Below are positions 48,347 to 57,922 of a DNA stretch of 64,000 nucleotides, in pieces. Each line of letters starts with the position of its first letter. Position 1 is the stretch's first letter. The position numbers and the translations under genes are program-made. Location: positions 391,307 through 455,306 of the forward strand of contig JAQZBP010000002.1 in NCBI GenBank assembly GCA_029237815.1, in the 5' to 3' direction. The notes under the pieces were generated by a model that was not told the origin of the DNA, did not search any database, and saw nothing but the letters and a program-made list of their open reading frames with translations. The stretch is from Moraxellaceae bacterium (GTDB taxonomy: Bacteria; Pseudomonadota; Gammaproteobacteria; Pseudomonadales; Moraxellaceae).

Positions 48347-50529
48347 AGCTTCAGGAAACGTCGCAAGCCGAGCAATGCGAGCAACAGGCCGCCGAACAGG
48401 TCGAGGCTGCCGCCACCCGTGCCAGGCTCAGGTACATCGGTGGCGATCGTAATGGCGGCAGAGTTAGACGGCTTTCCTTCAGCATCATAAACACGGTAGG
48501 TGAAAGTGTCCGCAAACGGCGACAGGTTATTGTCGGTCGTGTACTTGAGTGGCGGCGCAAGACAGACCTTGGGCTCGCTCGAGCTGCCCGGGCACAGGCC
48601 GGAGGGCGCAGCACCGGAGCCGATCACAGTGCCCAGCTGCGGCTGGTCCATGATCTCGATCGGGTAGAACTTCTCCCAGGCGGGCTCGCTTTTGGGGTCG
48701 TTCTGATCGACGCGTCCATACTTGCCGTCGCCGTCGTCATCGTCATTTTCCAGCGGATCGAACGTGACGGAGCTTGATCCCTCAGGACGCACATAGGTAT
48801 CCGGCCGCGCCAGAGGATTCTGGTTCATTATCTTCACGGTCACAGTCCCCGTCGATCTGGCCAGGATAACGGGATCCGTCGGCGGAGCCCCCGTGACCTT
48901 GTCGATCAGGACATAGGAGCATTCCAGCGGGCTGTCCGGGTCAGTGGCCTGGCCAAAGTCATGGCTGACGACGAGCAGGTTCGGATAATCCGCATCGTCG
49001 TTCGGCCTCCAGTCGCAGGTCGTGTTAGGCGTGACAGAGGTGGCAATAACTGCCGGTTCGGTCGAGGTGTTCTCCTCGAAGCCGATCGGCCCGGCCGCAG
49101 TCTCGGCAAAGAAGTCGTTTTCCAGGATATCAATTGCAGCCACGCGGTCCGTAAGTACCAGGCTTTCGCCTTCGTCATCGCCGGCGCTCATCTGCAGCAA
49201 CTCTACCGCTCCGATATCGCAGAGATCGCCACTGCTGCGCTTGATGTTTCGCTGATCGGTTGAATTGCAGCCTCCCAGGACGTCCCCTTGATCTATCAGA
49301 TAGTCCGTGGGTGGATTCGGAAGCGGCAAATAATAATTGGTGAGGCCCTGCGTGCCCTGCGCAATGGGAACCAGAACATCATCAATACTGACACCCAATG
49401 GCAAGATCGTGTTCTGGCTAGCCGGCTCATAATTGCCTTCGCAGCTGTCATCCCCAAACACGTTATAACGTCCTGACGGTGCCGATATCGCGGCCGCTGT
49501 CTGATCCGGAAAGCAGATACGTGCTCCATCCGTCGCGAAGCCCAGGATCGAGCCTCCAATTTCAATGGAAGACAGCCCACTGGCACTGATGACGTGACCT
49601 TGCTGCCGAACCGCAGTGACATAGTTGAGGCTCAGCCTGCCAATGCCGAGGTCGGAAGTTGCCTGTATGAACGAGATGGCACCCGCTCCTGCCGCAGGCG
49701 TCGAGTTCTGCGAGAGGGTGCTTTCGCCGATGGAGAGGTTGGACTGACCGCACATCTCGATCGCACCTGCACCAAGCGTCGCTGAGTTTCCCTCAATCAG
49801 GCTGCGGCTGATTGACACGGAATGGCTTGCATAGCTGACCAGGTCAACACGGCAAGACATCGCAATTGCGCCGCCCCTGTTCGAGGCCTGGTTGTTCCGG
49901 AGGGTTACGTCGGTAAACGTCAGCCCCGACTCATTGCGAGCCAGATATACGGCGCCGCCGTTACCCGCAGATGCAGTGCCTCCGGAAACAACGCCGCCCT
50001 CCAGTATGGAGTTCTCGACTGCCAGACTATTGGACGTATATACAAGCCCACCATTCCCGTTAAATGGGCTACCGGACCCGGTTAACACGACGTCTCGAAT
50101 GGACATGCCGGCAGTCGCGTTGAAGATGCGCTGGCCACTCGCCGCCGCTATATAAGTCCCCGACGTCGCATCGTCAGGCCTGACACGATTGGGCGTTCTC
50201 CCTGTCATCGGATTCTTGTCATCCGGACGCATCGTATCGGCGCCGGCAATGGTCACTTCCGCCTCAACGGATATCTCGCTGCTCAGCGTGTAAGTGCCGG
50301 GCTGTAGCTGGATCAGATTGTCATAGATGCTACTACCCGCAGGACAGCCACCGTAGGCGGCCTCCTTGTTGACAGCATGCACCGCCTCGCGCAGCGAGCA
50401 TCTGCTGGCGTTGGTGCCGTCCTCGTCCTGAAAGGTGGTGACCTTGATGGTTCGGTCAAGCGCCTGCGCCGAGATTGTCAGCGCCATGGAGGCGACCACC
50501 AGAGCACGCAGCATAATTTTCATATTCAT
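48343..50529 (-). CDS. CSLREA-domain beta-helix surface protein 1 with C-terminal sorting tail
   Basis: A 728-residue secreted protein. The signal peptide (1-23) is followed at about 42-52 by CSLREAVHAVN, the named CSLREA N-terminal motif. A right-handed beta-helix of short Gly/Asn/Ser repeats (NGGAVYLARN, NRGGAIAMSC) covers about 130-300. DNDDDDGDG-like acidic loops and two Ig/cadherin-like segments follow. The end reads VPEPGTGGGSLDLFGGLLLALLGLRR: a VPEP start as in PEP-CTERM plus a GGGS hydrophobic-basic tail as in GlyGly-CTERM. It overlaps the upstream gene by four bases with a GGAGG site, so the two are co-translated. Confidence 0.85.
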   Translation of the reverse strand: MNMKIMLRALVVASMALTISAQALDRTIKVTTFQDEDGTNASRCSLREAVHAVNKEAAYGGCPAGSSIYDNLIQLQPGTYTLSSEISVEAEVTIAGADTMRPDDKNPMTGRTPNRVRPDDATSGTYIAAASGQRIFNATAGMSIRDVVLTGSGSPFNGNGGLVYTSNSLAVENSILEGGVVSGGTASAGNGGAVYLARNESGLTFTDVTLRNNQASNRGGAIAMSCRVDLVSYASHSVSISRSLIEGNSATLGAGAIEMCGQSNLSIGESTLSQNSTPAAGAGAISFIQATSDLGIGRLSLNYVTAVRQQGHVISASGLSSIEIGGSILGFATDGARICFPDQTAAAISAPSGRYNVFGDDSCEGNYEPASQNTILPLGVSIDDVLVPIAQGTQGLTNYYLPLPNPPTDYLIDQGDVLGGCNSTDQRNIKRSSGDLCDIGAVELLQMSAGDDEGESLVLTDRVAAIDILENDFFAETAAGPIGFEENTSTEPAVIATSVTPNTTCDWRPNDDADYPNLLVVSHDFGQATDPDSPLECSYVLIDKVTGAPPTDPVILARSTGTVTVKIMNQNPLARPDTYVRPEGSSSVTFDPLENDDDDGDGKYGRVDQNDPKSEPAWEKFYPIEIMDQPQLGTVIGSGAAPSGLCPGSSSEPKVCLAPPLKYTTDNNLSPFADTFTYRVYDAEGKPSNSAAITIATDVPEPGTGGGSLDLFGGLLLALLGLRRFLKL

Positions 50530-52985
50530 GCCCGGTTCCTCCGGCGACCGAACCCGCGCAAACCGAGCAGGGAAAGCACGAGAATTCCAAGACTGTCAAA
50601 AGCCCCCCCCACGCTGCTGCTGGAGATTCCACCCGGCGGCTCAACAATTACAGTCGCATTGATACGACGGCTCTGATCCTTGGGGTCCGCGTTAAGCTTG
50701 CTGATGGTGGTCATGACCCGGATGTAGAAACGGTCAAAGCCATGGAAGTCCGTGCTCGGGGTGTAGTAGTAAAAGCCATCCGTACCGACCGCACCGAAGC
50801 GTACGCGGCCTTTAGAGGGAGACTTCTCCAGCCAGGGACATCCCGGCACATCGATGCGGTAGCTGCCGGGGACCACGGTGGCAGGATCTGCCGGAGGTAC
50901 GACGGGGCAGGAGCCAATATCTAGCAACTCCTCGTCCCTGAGCTTGTCTCCGAGTAACTGCTCGTAGGTTTCACCATAGGTAATGACGCCCCCCGAGCGC
51001 ACTGTTTCGCCTGCAGCCACCTGCTGCAACTCCACGGCGCCGATGTCGCAGGCAAGCGACTCACGCTCCTCGCTACGCTGGTCTGCCCCGGCGCAAGCGC
51101 CCGCAGTGCTTGAAAGTGATCCTTTGTTGACAATCCTAGAGTCGTCCAGATCATCGTAGCTATTGAGCAGGCGTGGCTTGTGGCTGAAGGTAGGCCCGCC
51201 GAAATCCGCCAGCGGACAAATGATTCCAAACGGGCTGTTGCACTTGCCGCCCCCCACATCAGTCGCCAACAACTGCCCTTCGCTATTCGCCAAGTTATCG
51301 ATGGCCTGGATACCATTGCCGGACTCGGTGCAGCCACCACCGACTATTACGAGATTATTGGAAAACGTTCCCACGACGTCATTAATGCAGTCTGCGAAAG
51401 GCAAAACTGCCGGGGGAGGAGCCGGGTTACCCGCCAGAATGGTGTTGGTCACTTCGACGGCTTCATTGTTGAAGTCAACGCCGCCATTCGAGTTCAGGAC
51501 AATGGTGGACGAATTGATCACCATGTCATTACGTAGAGAGAAAGCCACACCATCATTGCCACTCGCCGTGACATTCTCGATTCTGGTGGTGACCAAGCCG
51601 GAGCCAGAGGGTCTGGTGCTGCTAGCCACTTCGACCACGGCACCGGCGCCTGACACGACGTTTTCAGTAAGCAGGCCGCGGGAAATGGTGAGCGAATTAT
51701 ATTCGCTATAGACCGCCGCCCCATTATCCGCAGTGTTGTCGCGAAGCTCCGTTTCTGAAATCTCGGCGCCCCCACTGGTGGTCACGTAAACCGCGCCGCC
51801 CGTGTCAGCCACGCCATCCTTCAGCAGGACATTACTCAACAGCAGTCTTTCATTGCTGTAGATCAGGCCTCCCTTGCCCGCCGTATCACCGGAATTGATG
51901 ACGTAATCGAAGACAAGTCCAATATCAGCATCGTTAGTGTATGTGAAAGTACCACCCACCGCGTCTGCACAACCCGCCGGCAATCCACAGCCTACCAACT
52001 CCAGATCCTTGATCGTGAATGCCCGGCGCGGGGGAATCGAATGAATGACTACCGTGGAGGCGGGACTATCATCGCTTACGTCGTCGCCCGAATCGACATT
52101 CGTATCCGTTGATTGGCTGATGATTGCAGGTGTCGGCGCCTTGTCCCGGACAATGACAGTGGTCTTGGTTACGGTGTCCGTGCGAGTGGTATAGACGAAG
52201 CTGTGTTGTCCATCAGAAAGAGCATCTGTCGTAAGCTTCCAAGTCCCGTCACTTTCGGCGAACCCGGATGCCACCTCCGTCCTTTCTCCGCCAAGCGGCG
52301 TGTCATAGAGAGTGACGAATACCTGATAACTGGTTTCTGTTGTCGTCTCACGAGTAGTAGCCCCCAGATCCTCGGCGGGGGGCGTGTCTATCGTTGTAGC
52401 AGGCACTTCGACCGTACCGAAGAGGACCGGCGCATGCACAGTCGTGAGATAGTTTGCATCCTCGTGGGGCGGATCAGTTGGCAGGTGCGCCGCGTGAGTC
52501 GCCGCTTCAGCCGGATCTTCTACGAGCCGCGGCGCATCGTCATAAGGAGTTGGATTCGAGCCGGCGGGCGCGCAGCCAGCAGCAGTGGCGTCGCAAGCCG
52601 GCGCACGGTAGATGGGCTCATCGTAAACAAAGAACGCGCGTGACGGGCCTTCGACCTGGACTACAGTGCGTTCCGAATCGACTCGTCCCTCTCCGGCGAT
52701 GGTGATCTCGGAATGAACCCGGATGGATCCGTCTGTAATCCGGTAAGGCTGACTGCTGCCCGGCAGCACCACCGTGTCCAGCTCATCCGGGGACGGCGCC
52801 TTGCAGCCCATGTAGCCATTTGCTGGCTTTCCACGGTTGAAATACTCGACAGCCTCGCGCAAGGAGCACAGGTCGTCATTCGACACACTGTCGTTCTTGG
52901 TATTGACCGTGATGGTGTCGGCACTGGCCCATGGAGCGGAGAAGGCGAAAAGCGCAATGAGAAGGCTTTTCCGAGGCCATGACAT
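50526..52985 (-). CDS. CSLREA-domain beta-helix surface protein 2 with C-terminal sorting tail
   Basis: An 819-residue secreted protein. Signal peptide 1-22, then CSLREAVEYFN (about 39-49). An Ig-like insert lies near 215-275 (VTLYDTPLGGERTEVASG, DGQHSFVYTT). A beta-helix covers about 310-560 (GGAVYVTTSGG, NGAAVYSEYN). The paired Cys motif CDIGAVELQQ is shared with protein 1. The tail VGGAFDSLGILVLSLLGLRGFGRRR has the Gly-Gly, hydrophobic, Arg-rich layout of GlyGly-CTERM substrates. AGGAG lies nine bases before the ATG. First gene of a two-gene operon. Confidence 0.85.
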   Translation of the reverse strand: MSWPRKSLLIALFAFSAPWASADTITVNTKNDSVSNDDLCSLREAVEYFNRGKPANGYMGCKAPSPDELDTVVLPGSSQPYRITDGSIRVHSEITIAGEGRVDSERTVVQVEGPSRAFFVYDEPIYRAPACDATAAGCAPAGSNPTPYDDAPRLVEDPAEAATHAAHLPTDPPHEDANYLTTVHAPVLFGTVEVPATTIDTPPAEDLGATTRETTTETSYQVFVTLYDTPLGGERTEVASGFAESDGTWKLTTDALSDGQHSFVYTTRTDTVTKTTVIVRDKAPTPAIISQSTDTNVDSGDDVSDDSPASTVVIHSIPPRRAFTIKDLELVGCGLPAGCADAVGGTFTYTNDADIGLVFDYVINSGDTAGKGGLIYSNERLLLSNVLLKDGVADTGGAVYVTTSGGAEISETELRDNTADNGAAVYSEYNSLTISRGLLTENVVSGAGAVVEVASSTRPSGSGLVTTRIENVTASGNDGVAFSLRNDMVINSSTIVLNSNGGVDFNNEAVEVTNTILAGNPAPPPAVLPFADCINDVVGTFSNNLVIVGGGCTESGNGIQAIDNLANSEGQLLATDVGGGKCNSPFGIICPLADFGGPTFSHKPRLLNSYDDLDDSRIVNKGSLSSTAGACAGADQRSEERESLACDIGAVELQQVAAGETVRSGGVITYGETYEQLLGDKLRDEELLDIGSCPVVPPADPATVVPGSYRIDVPGCPWLEKSPSKGRVRFGAVGTDGFYYYTPSTDFHGFDRFYIRVMTTISKLNADPKDQSRRINATVIVEPPGGISSSSVGGAFDSLGILVLSLLGLRGFGRRRNRA

Positions 52986-53035
52986 GGAGGTGCTCTCCTG
53001 AGTTCTTGTTTTTTTGGCGTAACGTAAGCCCTTGA

Positions 53036-53080
53036 ATAATAACTCCGGGCTTTCGTTATCAGATGTTGCTTTTTGTTATC
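53036..53080 (-). promoter_or_regulatory. putative regulated promoter of the CSLREA operon
   Basis: A TATTAT -10 candidate (53036-53041, minus strand) lies about 50 bp before the ATG. Upstream are two direct repeats GATAAC (53055-53060 and 53075-53080), 20 bp apart, each flanked by AAAgC-like bases. The -35 is poor, so an activator on the repeats is a reasonable guess. Confidence 0.35.
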
Positions 53081-53140
53081 GCCAGACAGAAGCGCAGTAC
53101 TCTCGCACACTCCCCGCAATCACGGCAAGACAGCCATCCG

Positions 53141-53863
53141 TCAGGGAGCGCCCCGCTCGGTGACGCACAGGTTCCCGAGCACTTCCCTGACCAGCGGGAT
53201 GGTCAGCCGACGCCCCGCCACAAGCGATTGCCGGTCCAGCTCCGCCAGCATGCTCAGCAGGCGCCCGGGCTCGCGCGGGCCCCGCGCGAGGATGTAACGC
53301 ACCAGCTCGGGCTCCAGCAACAGGTCGCGGCGGCTAGCCGCCGTCTCCAGCAGGGCCTGGCGACTGACGTCGTCCGGCAGGGCCAGTGCCCAGCAGGGCG
53401 CCAGGGCCAGACGGGAGACAAGGTCCGGCAACTGAAACCCACATTGTCCTGGCGGGCGGGCAGCCGAAAATACCATGCGGCAACCTGTCCCACGGGCACG
53501 ATTGAAGAGATGGAAGAGCGCCTCCTCCCAAGTCCGGTCGCCAGCGATCGCCTCGACATCATCCAGCGCCAGGAGGTCCTGCCCTTCCAGCCCTGCGAGC
53601 AGCGCCGATGATTCGAATGACAGCTCCGCAAGCGGCAGGAGAACGGCAGCAAGGCCCTGGCGCTCTGCTTCTCCGCAGAGGGCGGACATGAAATGGCTAC
53701 GCCCCTGGCCCTGATCCCCATGGATATAAAGCAGCCCACCAGAGGTCGCCAGGCACTCCCTGGCCGCCGCCAGCAGCTGTTCATAGGCTGGCGCCGCGAA
53801 ATCGGTGAGCCGCGCGTCAGGGCGGGGGCGCAGGTTAAGCAGGAGCTGCTCAGCTACTGGCAT
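53141..53863 (-). CDS. hda: DnaA regulatory inactivator Hda
   Basis: A 240-residue DnaA-like AAA+ protein that promotes ATP hydrolysis on DnaA when bound to the DNA clamp. The N-terminal clamp motif is EQLLLNL (5-11). The P-loop-like GDQGQGRSH is in the Hda form, with Arg in place of Lys. Walker B LLALDDVEAI and a short lid domain follow. The ATG at 53863 is preferred to upstream frame starts and overlaps the end of the AI-2E transporter-like gene by 14 bp. Confidence 0.92.
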   Translation of the reverse strand: MPVAEQLLLNLRPRPDARLTDFAAPAYEQLLAAARECLATSGGLLYIHGDQGQGRSHFMSALCGEAERQGLAAVLLPLAELSFESSALLAGLEGQDLLALDDVEAIAGDRTWEEALFHLFNRARGTGCRMVFSAARPPGQCGFQLPDLVSRLALAPCWALALPDDVSRQALLETAASRRDLLLEPELVRYILARGPREPGRLLSMLAELDRQSLVAGRRLTIPLVREVLGNLCVTERGAP

Positions 53864-54953
53864 CCTTGTCCTCTGCAACAATCGGGTCCCTCCCGGGCGC
53901 GCCCTGGTACAGCCGGCTTTGCTGGTAAAGGGTATGACCGTGGCGCAAAAGCACCATGATGACTGCAGCAACTGGCAGGGCCAGCAACATGCCGACGAAA
54001 CCGAAAAGCTGCCCGCCCGCCATGATCGAGAAAATGACGGCTACCGGATGCAGACCGATTTTGTCTCCAACCAGGTAGGGCTGGAGTATCCAGCCCTCGA
54101 TGGCTTGCCCGATGGCGAACACAGCCCAGACCTTGAGGACCGCGCTGAAGTCGCCGAACTGGATGACGGCCGCGATGCTCGCGGCGACGATGCCGATCGC
54201 GAAGCCAAAATAGGGAATGATGCTGCCGAGCCCCGCGACCATGCCGATGATCAGGGCCAGCTTGAGCCCGACAATCCCGAGGCCGGCTGCGTAGACCACC
54301 CCCAACGCCACCATCACCATCAGCTGTCCGCGCAAGAAGGCGGCCAGGACCTCGTCGCACTCGCGTGCGAGGCTAACGACCGTCTGTTCCAGATGCCGGG
54401 GCACCAGGTCACGGATGCGGCGGAGGAGATCGTCCCAGTCGAGTAGCAGGTAAAAGGTCACTACCGGGACCAGCGCCAGCATGCCCAGCAGGCTGAGGAT
54501 GCTGAAGCCGGACGCTGCGACCTGCGAGAGGACATTGCCGGCAGCCGTACCCGCCTCGGTCCAGTACCCCGAGAGCCACTCGCCCACGAGGTGCATGTCT
54601 ATGCGCTGATTGATATCGACATGGAGGTGACGCTCCACCCAGGGGATGGCCTCGCGATTCACCCAGCGCAGCAGCATTGGCAGCTTCGCTTCCACATAGA
54701 GGATCTGCTTCCAGAGCATCGGCGTCAGGAAGACCAGCACCAGCACAACCGAGACGACGAGGGTGGAGAAGGTCAGCCCCACCGCCCAGGTGCGCGCCAT
54801 ACCCGCCCGCACCAGGCGCTCCACCAGCGGATTGCCAAGATAGGCAAGCAGTGCGCCGGCTGCGAAGGGCATGAGGATGGGCGATAGGAGATAAACCAGC
54901 AGGCAGAGGGCCGCCGCCAGCAGCAGCCATAGCCAGGTTCGGGAGTCAGCCAT
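53850..54953 (-). CDS. perM: AI-2E transporter/PerM-family permease
   Basis: A 367-residue membrane protein with a first hairpin of helices (10-60), a central soluble loop (about 90-150) and a C-terminal membrane block. GSIIPYFGFAIGI and GDKIGLHPVAVIFSIMAGGQLFGFVGM are family signatures. Members were linked to AI-2 export or sodium/proton exchange; the substrate here is unknown. Order DUF2066-perM-hda next to purMN is conserved in pseudomonads. The ATG at 54953 has AAGGA five bases before it. Confidence 0.92.
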   Translation of the reverse strand: MADSRTWLWLLLAAALCLLVYLLSPILMPFAAGALLAYLGNPLVERLVRAGMARTWAVGLTFSTLVVSVVLVLVFLTPMLWKQILYVEAKLPMLLRWVNREAIPWVERHLHVDINQRIDMHLVGEWLSGYWTEAGTAAGNVLSQVAASGFSILSLLGMLALVPVVTFYLLLDWDDLLRRIRDLVPRHLEQTVVSLARECDEVLAAFLRGQLMVMVALGVVYAAGLGIVGLKLALIIGMVAGLGSIIPYFGFAIGIVAASIAAVIQFGDFSAVLKVWAVFAIGQAIEGWILQPYLVGDKIGLHPVAVIFSIMAGGQLFGFVGMLLALPVAAVIMVLLRHGHTLYQQSRLYQGAPGRDPIVAEDKDASS

Positions 54954-54964
54954 GGGCTTCCTTG

Positions 54965-55921
54965 TCAGCGTCCGGGTGGCGGAGATTGTACAGGGGCAGC
55001 CTGCCCTTCCGGCAACCGTGGCGCTGCCTCTGGCGTCCATTCGCGGCGCAGCAGCGGACAGGCGAGCTGCCGTGCCTCTTCTGCACCCGCCGGCATCACG
55101 CCCGAACGCGCAGCCACCACCGCCGGGAGCCGGGGCTCACCATCCAGCACCACGCTCAGGGCATCGGGAAGCATGTCAGGAACGGTATAAGTGGCACGTC
55201 CCTTTTCAACCCGGACAAGTCGAGCCTGCCGCAGTGCCGGGAGTGCCTGCAGCGCCTGCAGGACCCTGGCCTGGCTGGCGAAGTCACTGACGCCCGCGAC
55301 CTCCACCACCGGCTCGCCTGCGGCTTCCGGCCATTGCTGCAGCCCAGACAAGACTTCGGCCAGCACCTGCGGCAGCAGTGAAGCCTGCCGCTGCGCCAGT
55401 CGCCCCTGCAGAGCGAGGCCCGGCGTCCAGAGACTCCAGCCCTCACCACGCACGAGCACGATGGCGTCGGCACCATAAGCGCCAAGCAATGACGCCAGGC
55501 CCGCCGGCATCGTGCCGGGGGGCAAAAGGCTGATCGCCTGCTCTGCGGCGGGCAAGGGCGCAGTGTCGACAAGTGTGTAGCCCCGCGCACCCGCGGCCGC
55601 CTGGAATTGCACCGCCATACTCTGCCAGCGCTCGACGTCGCCCTCACGGCGCGCCTGCAGCAGCCACACACGCGGGGGCGACCATTGCCGCAGGCCGGCC
55701 TCCTCGAGCAGACGCGTCCGACGCAGGTGCCCGGCATCGCCCAGGAAGGGCATCGGATCGGCAAGCGCTGCCCGCCCCCGGGGGCTATCAAGCACGGCAG
55801 CGGTGCCCGTCATGACCAGCAACTCGGTGGCAAGCTGGCGTGCAGGCGGCTCGACGGCGCGCAGCGCAGGGGAGAGAGACAGCAGGAGCAAGAAGAGGGG
55901 CGGCAGCAAACGACGGGACAT
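54965..55921 (-). CDS. DUF2066 family protein
   Basis: A 318-residue secreted protein with a signal peptide (1-22). The N-terminal domain has the family opening [17 protein letters not shown], and [19 protein letters not shown] is a conserved middle motif. The C terminus is Pro/Gln-rich. Function unknown. It starts the DUF2066-perM-hda operon and is divergent from purM after 127 bp. Loss studies are not known to me. Confidence 0.85.
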   Translation of the reverse strand: MSRRLLPPLFLLLLSLSPALRAVEPPARQLATELLVMTGTAAVLDSPRGRAALADPMPFLGDAGHLRRTRLLEEAGLRQWSPPRVWLLQARREGDVERWQSMAVQFQAAAGARGYTLVDTAPLPAAEQAISLLPPGTMPAGLASLLGAYGADAIVLVRGEGWSLWTPGLALQGRLAQRQASLLPQVLAEVLSGLQQWPEAAGEPVVEVAGVSDFASQARVLQALQALPALRQARLVRVEKGRATYTVPDMLPDALSVVLDGEPRLPAVVAARSGVMPAGAEEARQLACPLLRREWTPEAAPRLPEGQAAPVQSPPPGR

Positions 55922-56009
55922 CGTGGTAAATCCGGCCAGAACGGACGCCTACACTACGAAAGCGCGCGCGGCGAGGCAACGGATGCGTGCGGTGCCGGTC
56001 CTGCTTCCC

Positions 56010-56015
56010 TATAAT
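56010..56015 (+). promoter_or_regulatory. candidate -10 element of purM
   Basis: A perfect TATAAT about 34 bp before the ATG. No good -35, so it is tentative. Confidence 0.4.
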
Positions 56016-56048
56016 AGCCGGCCTTTTCCACCGTCCCGTGCCGCCGCC

Positions 56049-57098
56049 ATGTCCGAACAGAAGCCCGCCTCTCCCTCCCTCAGCTACAAGGATGCCGGTG
56101 TCGATATCGATGCAGGCGACGCGCTGGTCGAACGCATAAAGGGCGTGGCGAAGAAGACCGCCCGCCGCGAGGTACTGGGTGGCCTCGGTGGCTTCGGCGC
56201 GCTCTGCGAGATCCCCGAAGGCTACCGCCAGCCGGTGCTAGTCTCCGGCACCGACGGCGTCGGCACCAAGCTCAAGCTGGCGCTGGACCTGAACAAGCAC
56301 GAGAGCATCGGCATCGACCTCGTCGCCATGTGCGTGAACGACCTCGTCGTCACCGGCGCCGAGCCGCTGTTCTTCCTGGACTACTACGCCACCGGCCACC
56401 TCAACGTGGACACCGCCGCCACCGTCGTCACCGGCATCGGCGAAGGCTGCCTGCAGGCCGGCTGCGCGTTGGTCGGCGGCGAGACCGCGGAAATGCCCGG
56501 CATGTACGAGGGCGAGGACTACGACCTGGCCGGCTTCGCCGTCGGCGTGGTGGAAAAGGCCGAGATCATCGACGGCAGCAAGGTGAAGGCCGGCGACGTC
56601 CTCATCGGCATCGCCTCCAGCGGCGTGCACTCCAACGGCTATTCGCTGGTGCGCAAGATCCTGGAAGTCAGCAAGGCCGACCTCGACGCCACGCTCGATG
56701 GCCGCAAGCTCGCCGACGTGCTGATGGCGCCGACCCGCATCTACATCAAGTCCCTGCTGTCGCTGATCGAGGCGCTGCCCGTGCACGCCCTCGCCCACAT
56801 CACCGGCGGCGGCCTGCCCGGCAACCTGCCGCGCGTACTGCCGGCAGGCGCCGACGCCCGCATCGACGAGTCCTCCTGGACCTGGCCGCCCGTGTTCCAG
56901 TGGCTGCAGGAAAAGGGCAGCGTGGAGCGCTTCGAGATGTACCGCACCTTCAACTGCGGCGTCGGCATGGTCGTGGTGATTCCCGCCGACCAGGCCGGGG
57001 CGGCCATCGCCCACCTGAACGCCGCCGGCGAGCAGGCCTGGCGCATCGGCGAGATCGTGCCCTCCACGCACTCTGAACCGACTGTGGTATTCGCCTGA
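56049..57098 (+). CDS. purM: phosphoribosylformylglycinamidine cyclo-ligase (AIR synthetase)
   Basis: Fifth step of purine synthesis, closing the imidazole ring with ATP. The 349-residue protein starts [14 protein letters not shown] and has the ATP-binding [12 protein letters not shown] (about 70-81), [25 protein letters not shown] and [13 protein letters not shown]. Full length. The frame is open upstream to 55803, but homology begins with the ATG at 56049. purN follows after 73 bp. Confidence 0.97.
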   Translation: MSEQKPASPSLSYKDAGVDIDAGDALVERIKGVAKKTARREVLGGLGGFGALCEIPEGYRQPVLVSGTDGVGTKLKLALDLNKHESIGIDLVAMCVNDLVVTGAEPLFFLDYYATGHLNVDTAATVVTGIGEGCLQAGCALVGGETAEMPGMYEGEDYDLAGFAVGVVEKAEIIDGSKVKAGDVLIGIASSGVHSNGYSLVRKILEVSKADLDATLDGRKLADVLMAPTRIYIKSLLSLIEALPVHALAHITGGGLPGNLPRVLPAGADARIDESSWTWPPVFQWLQEKGSVERFEMYRTFNCGVGMVVVIPADQAGAAIAHLNAAGEQAWRIGEIVPSTHSEPTVVFA

Positions 57099-57171
57099 GC
57101 ATGCACGCTCCGGCGCACTTCTCTGCACCGGCCAGGCACCTCTCGTCCCGGAAAGCCGAAGCCGCCATACA

Positions 57172-57816
57172 ATGCTGAAGATTGCCGTCCTGATTTCCGG
57201 CGCGGGTTCCAACCTGCAGGCCATCATGGATGCCGTGGCTCGCGGCGAGATCGATGGCCGCATCGCCGGCGTCCTCTCCAACCGTGCTGACGCCTACGGG
57301 CTCGAACGCGCGAAAGCGCAGGGCATCGCCACCGCCGTCATCACGCACGGTGACTTCGCCGAGCGCGCCGCCTTCGACCAGGCGCTCATCCGGCAGATCG
57401 ACGCGTGGGACGTGGACGTGGTGGTGCTGGCCGGCTTCATGCGCATTCTGACGGCGGCATTTGTCGGCCACTACGAGGGGCGACTGCTGAACATCCATCC
57501 TTCACTGCTGCCGCGGTACAAGGGATTGCACACGCACCGTCGCGCGCTTGAGGCCGGCGACCTTGAGCACGGCTGCTCCGTGCACTATGTGACTGCCGAG
57601 CTCGACGGTGGCCCGGTCATAGCACAGGCCACGATTCCCGTATTACCGCACGACACCGAAGCCTCGCTGGCAGCTCGGGTTCACGAGAGCGAGCACCGCC
57701 TCTATCCGCAGGTGCTCGCCTGGCTGGCTGACGGCAGCCTGCAATATGACGCCGGCCGCCCGCGGTTCCGCGGCCAACCGCTCGCCACGCCACTGCAGCT
57801 GCCCCCCAGCCGATAG
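57172..57816 (+). CDS. purN: phosphoribosylglycinamide formyltransferase
   Basis: Third step of purine synthesis, transferring a formyl group from 10-formyl-THF. The 214-residue protein has the phosphate loop ISGAGSNLQA (8-17), the catalytic Asn and His in NIHPSLLPRYKG, and the aspartate in ELDGGPVIAQ. Full length. It follows purM, the usual pairing, and is followed by a DUF3108 gene as in pseudomonads. Confidence 0.96.
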   Translation: MLKIAVLISGAGSNLQAIMDAVARGEIDGRIAGVLSNRADAYGLERAKAQGIATAVITHGDFAERAAFDQALIRQIDAWDVDVVVLAGFMRILTAAFVGHYEGRLLNIHPSLLPRYKGLHTHRRALEAGDLEHGCSVHYVTAELDGGPVIAQATIPVLPHDTEASLAARVHESEHRLYPQVLAWLADGSLQYDAGRPRFRGQPLATPLQLPPSR

Positions 57817-57922
57817 GCCTGCTTTCGTCCCGCGCCAATCTCCTGACACAGCGTCAACGATGCGCGCCGGTTCGCGTTATCCTGAAAAGAAGGCAGTTCC
57901 TTCCCTATACGGAGAGTTGCAC

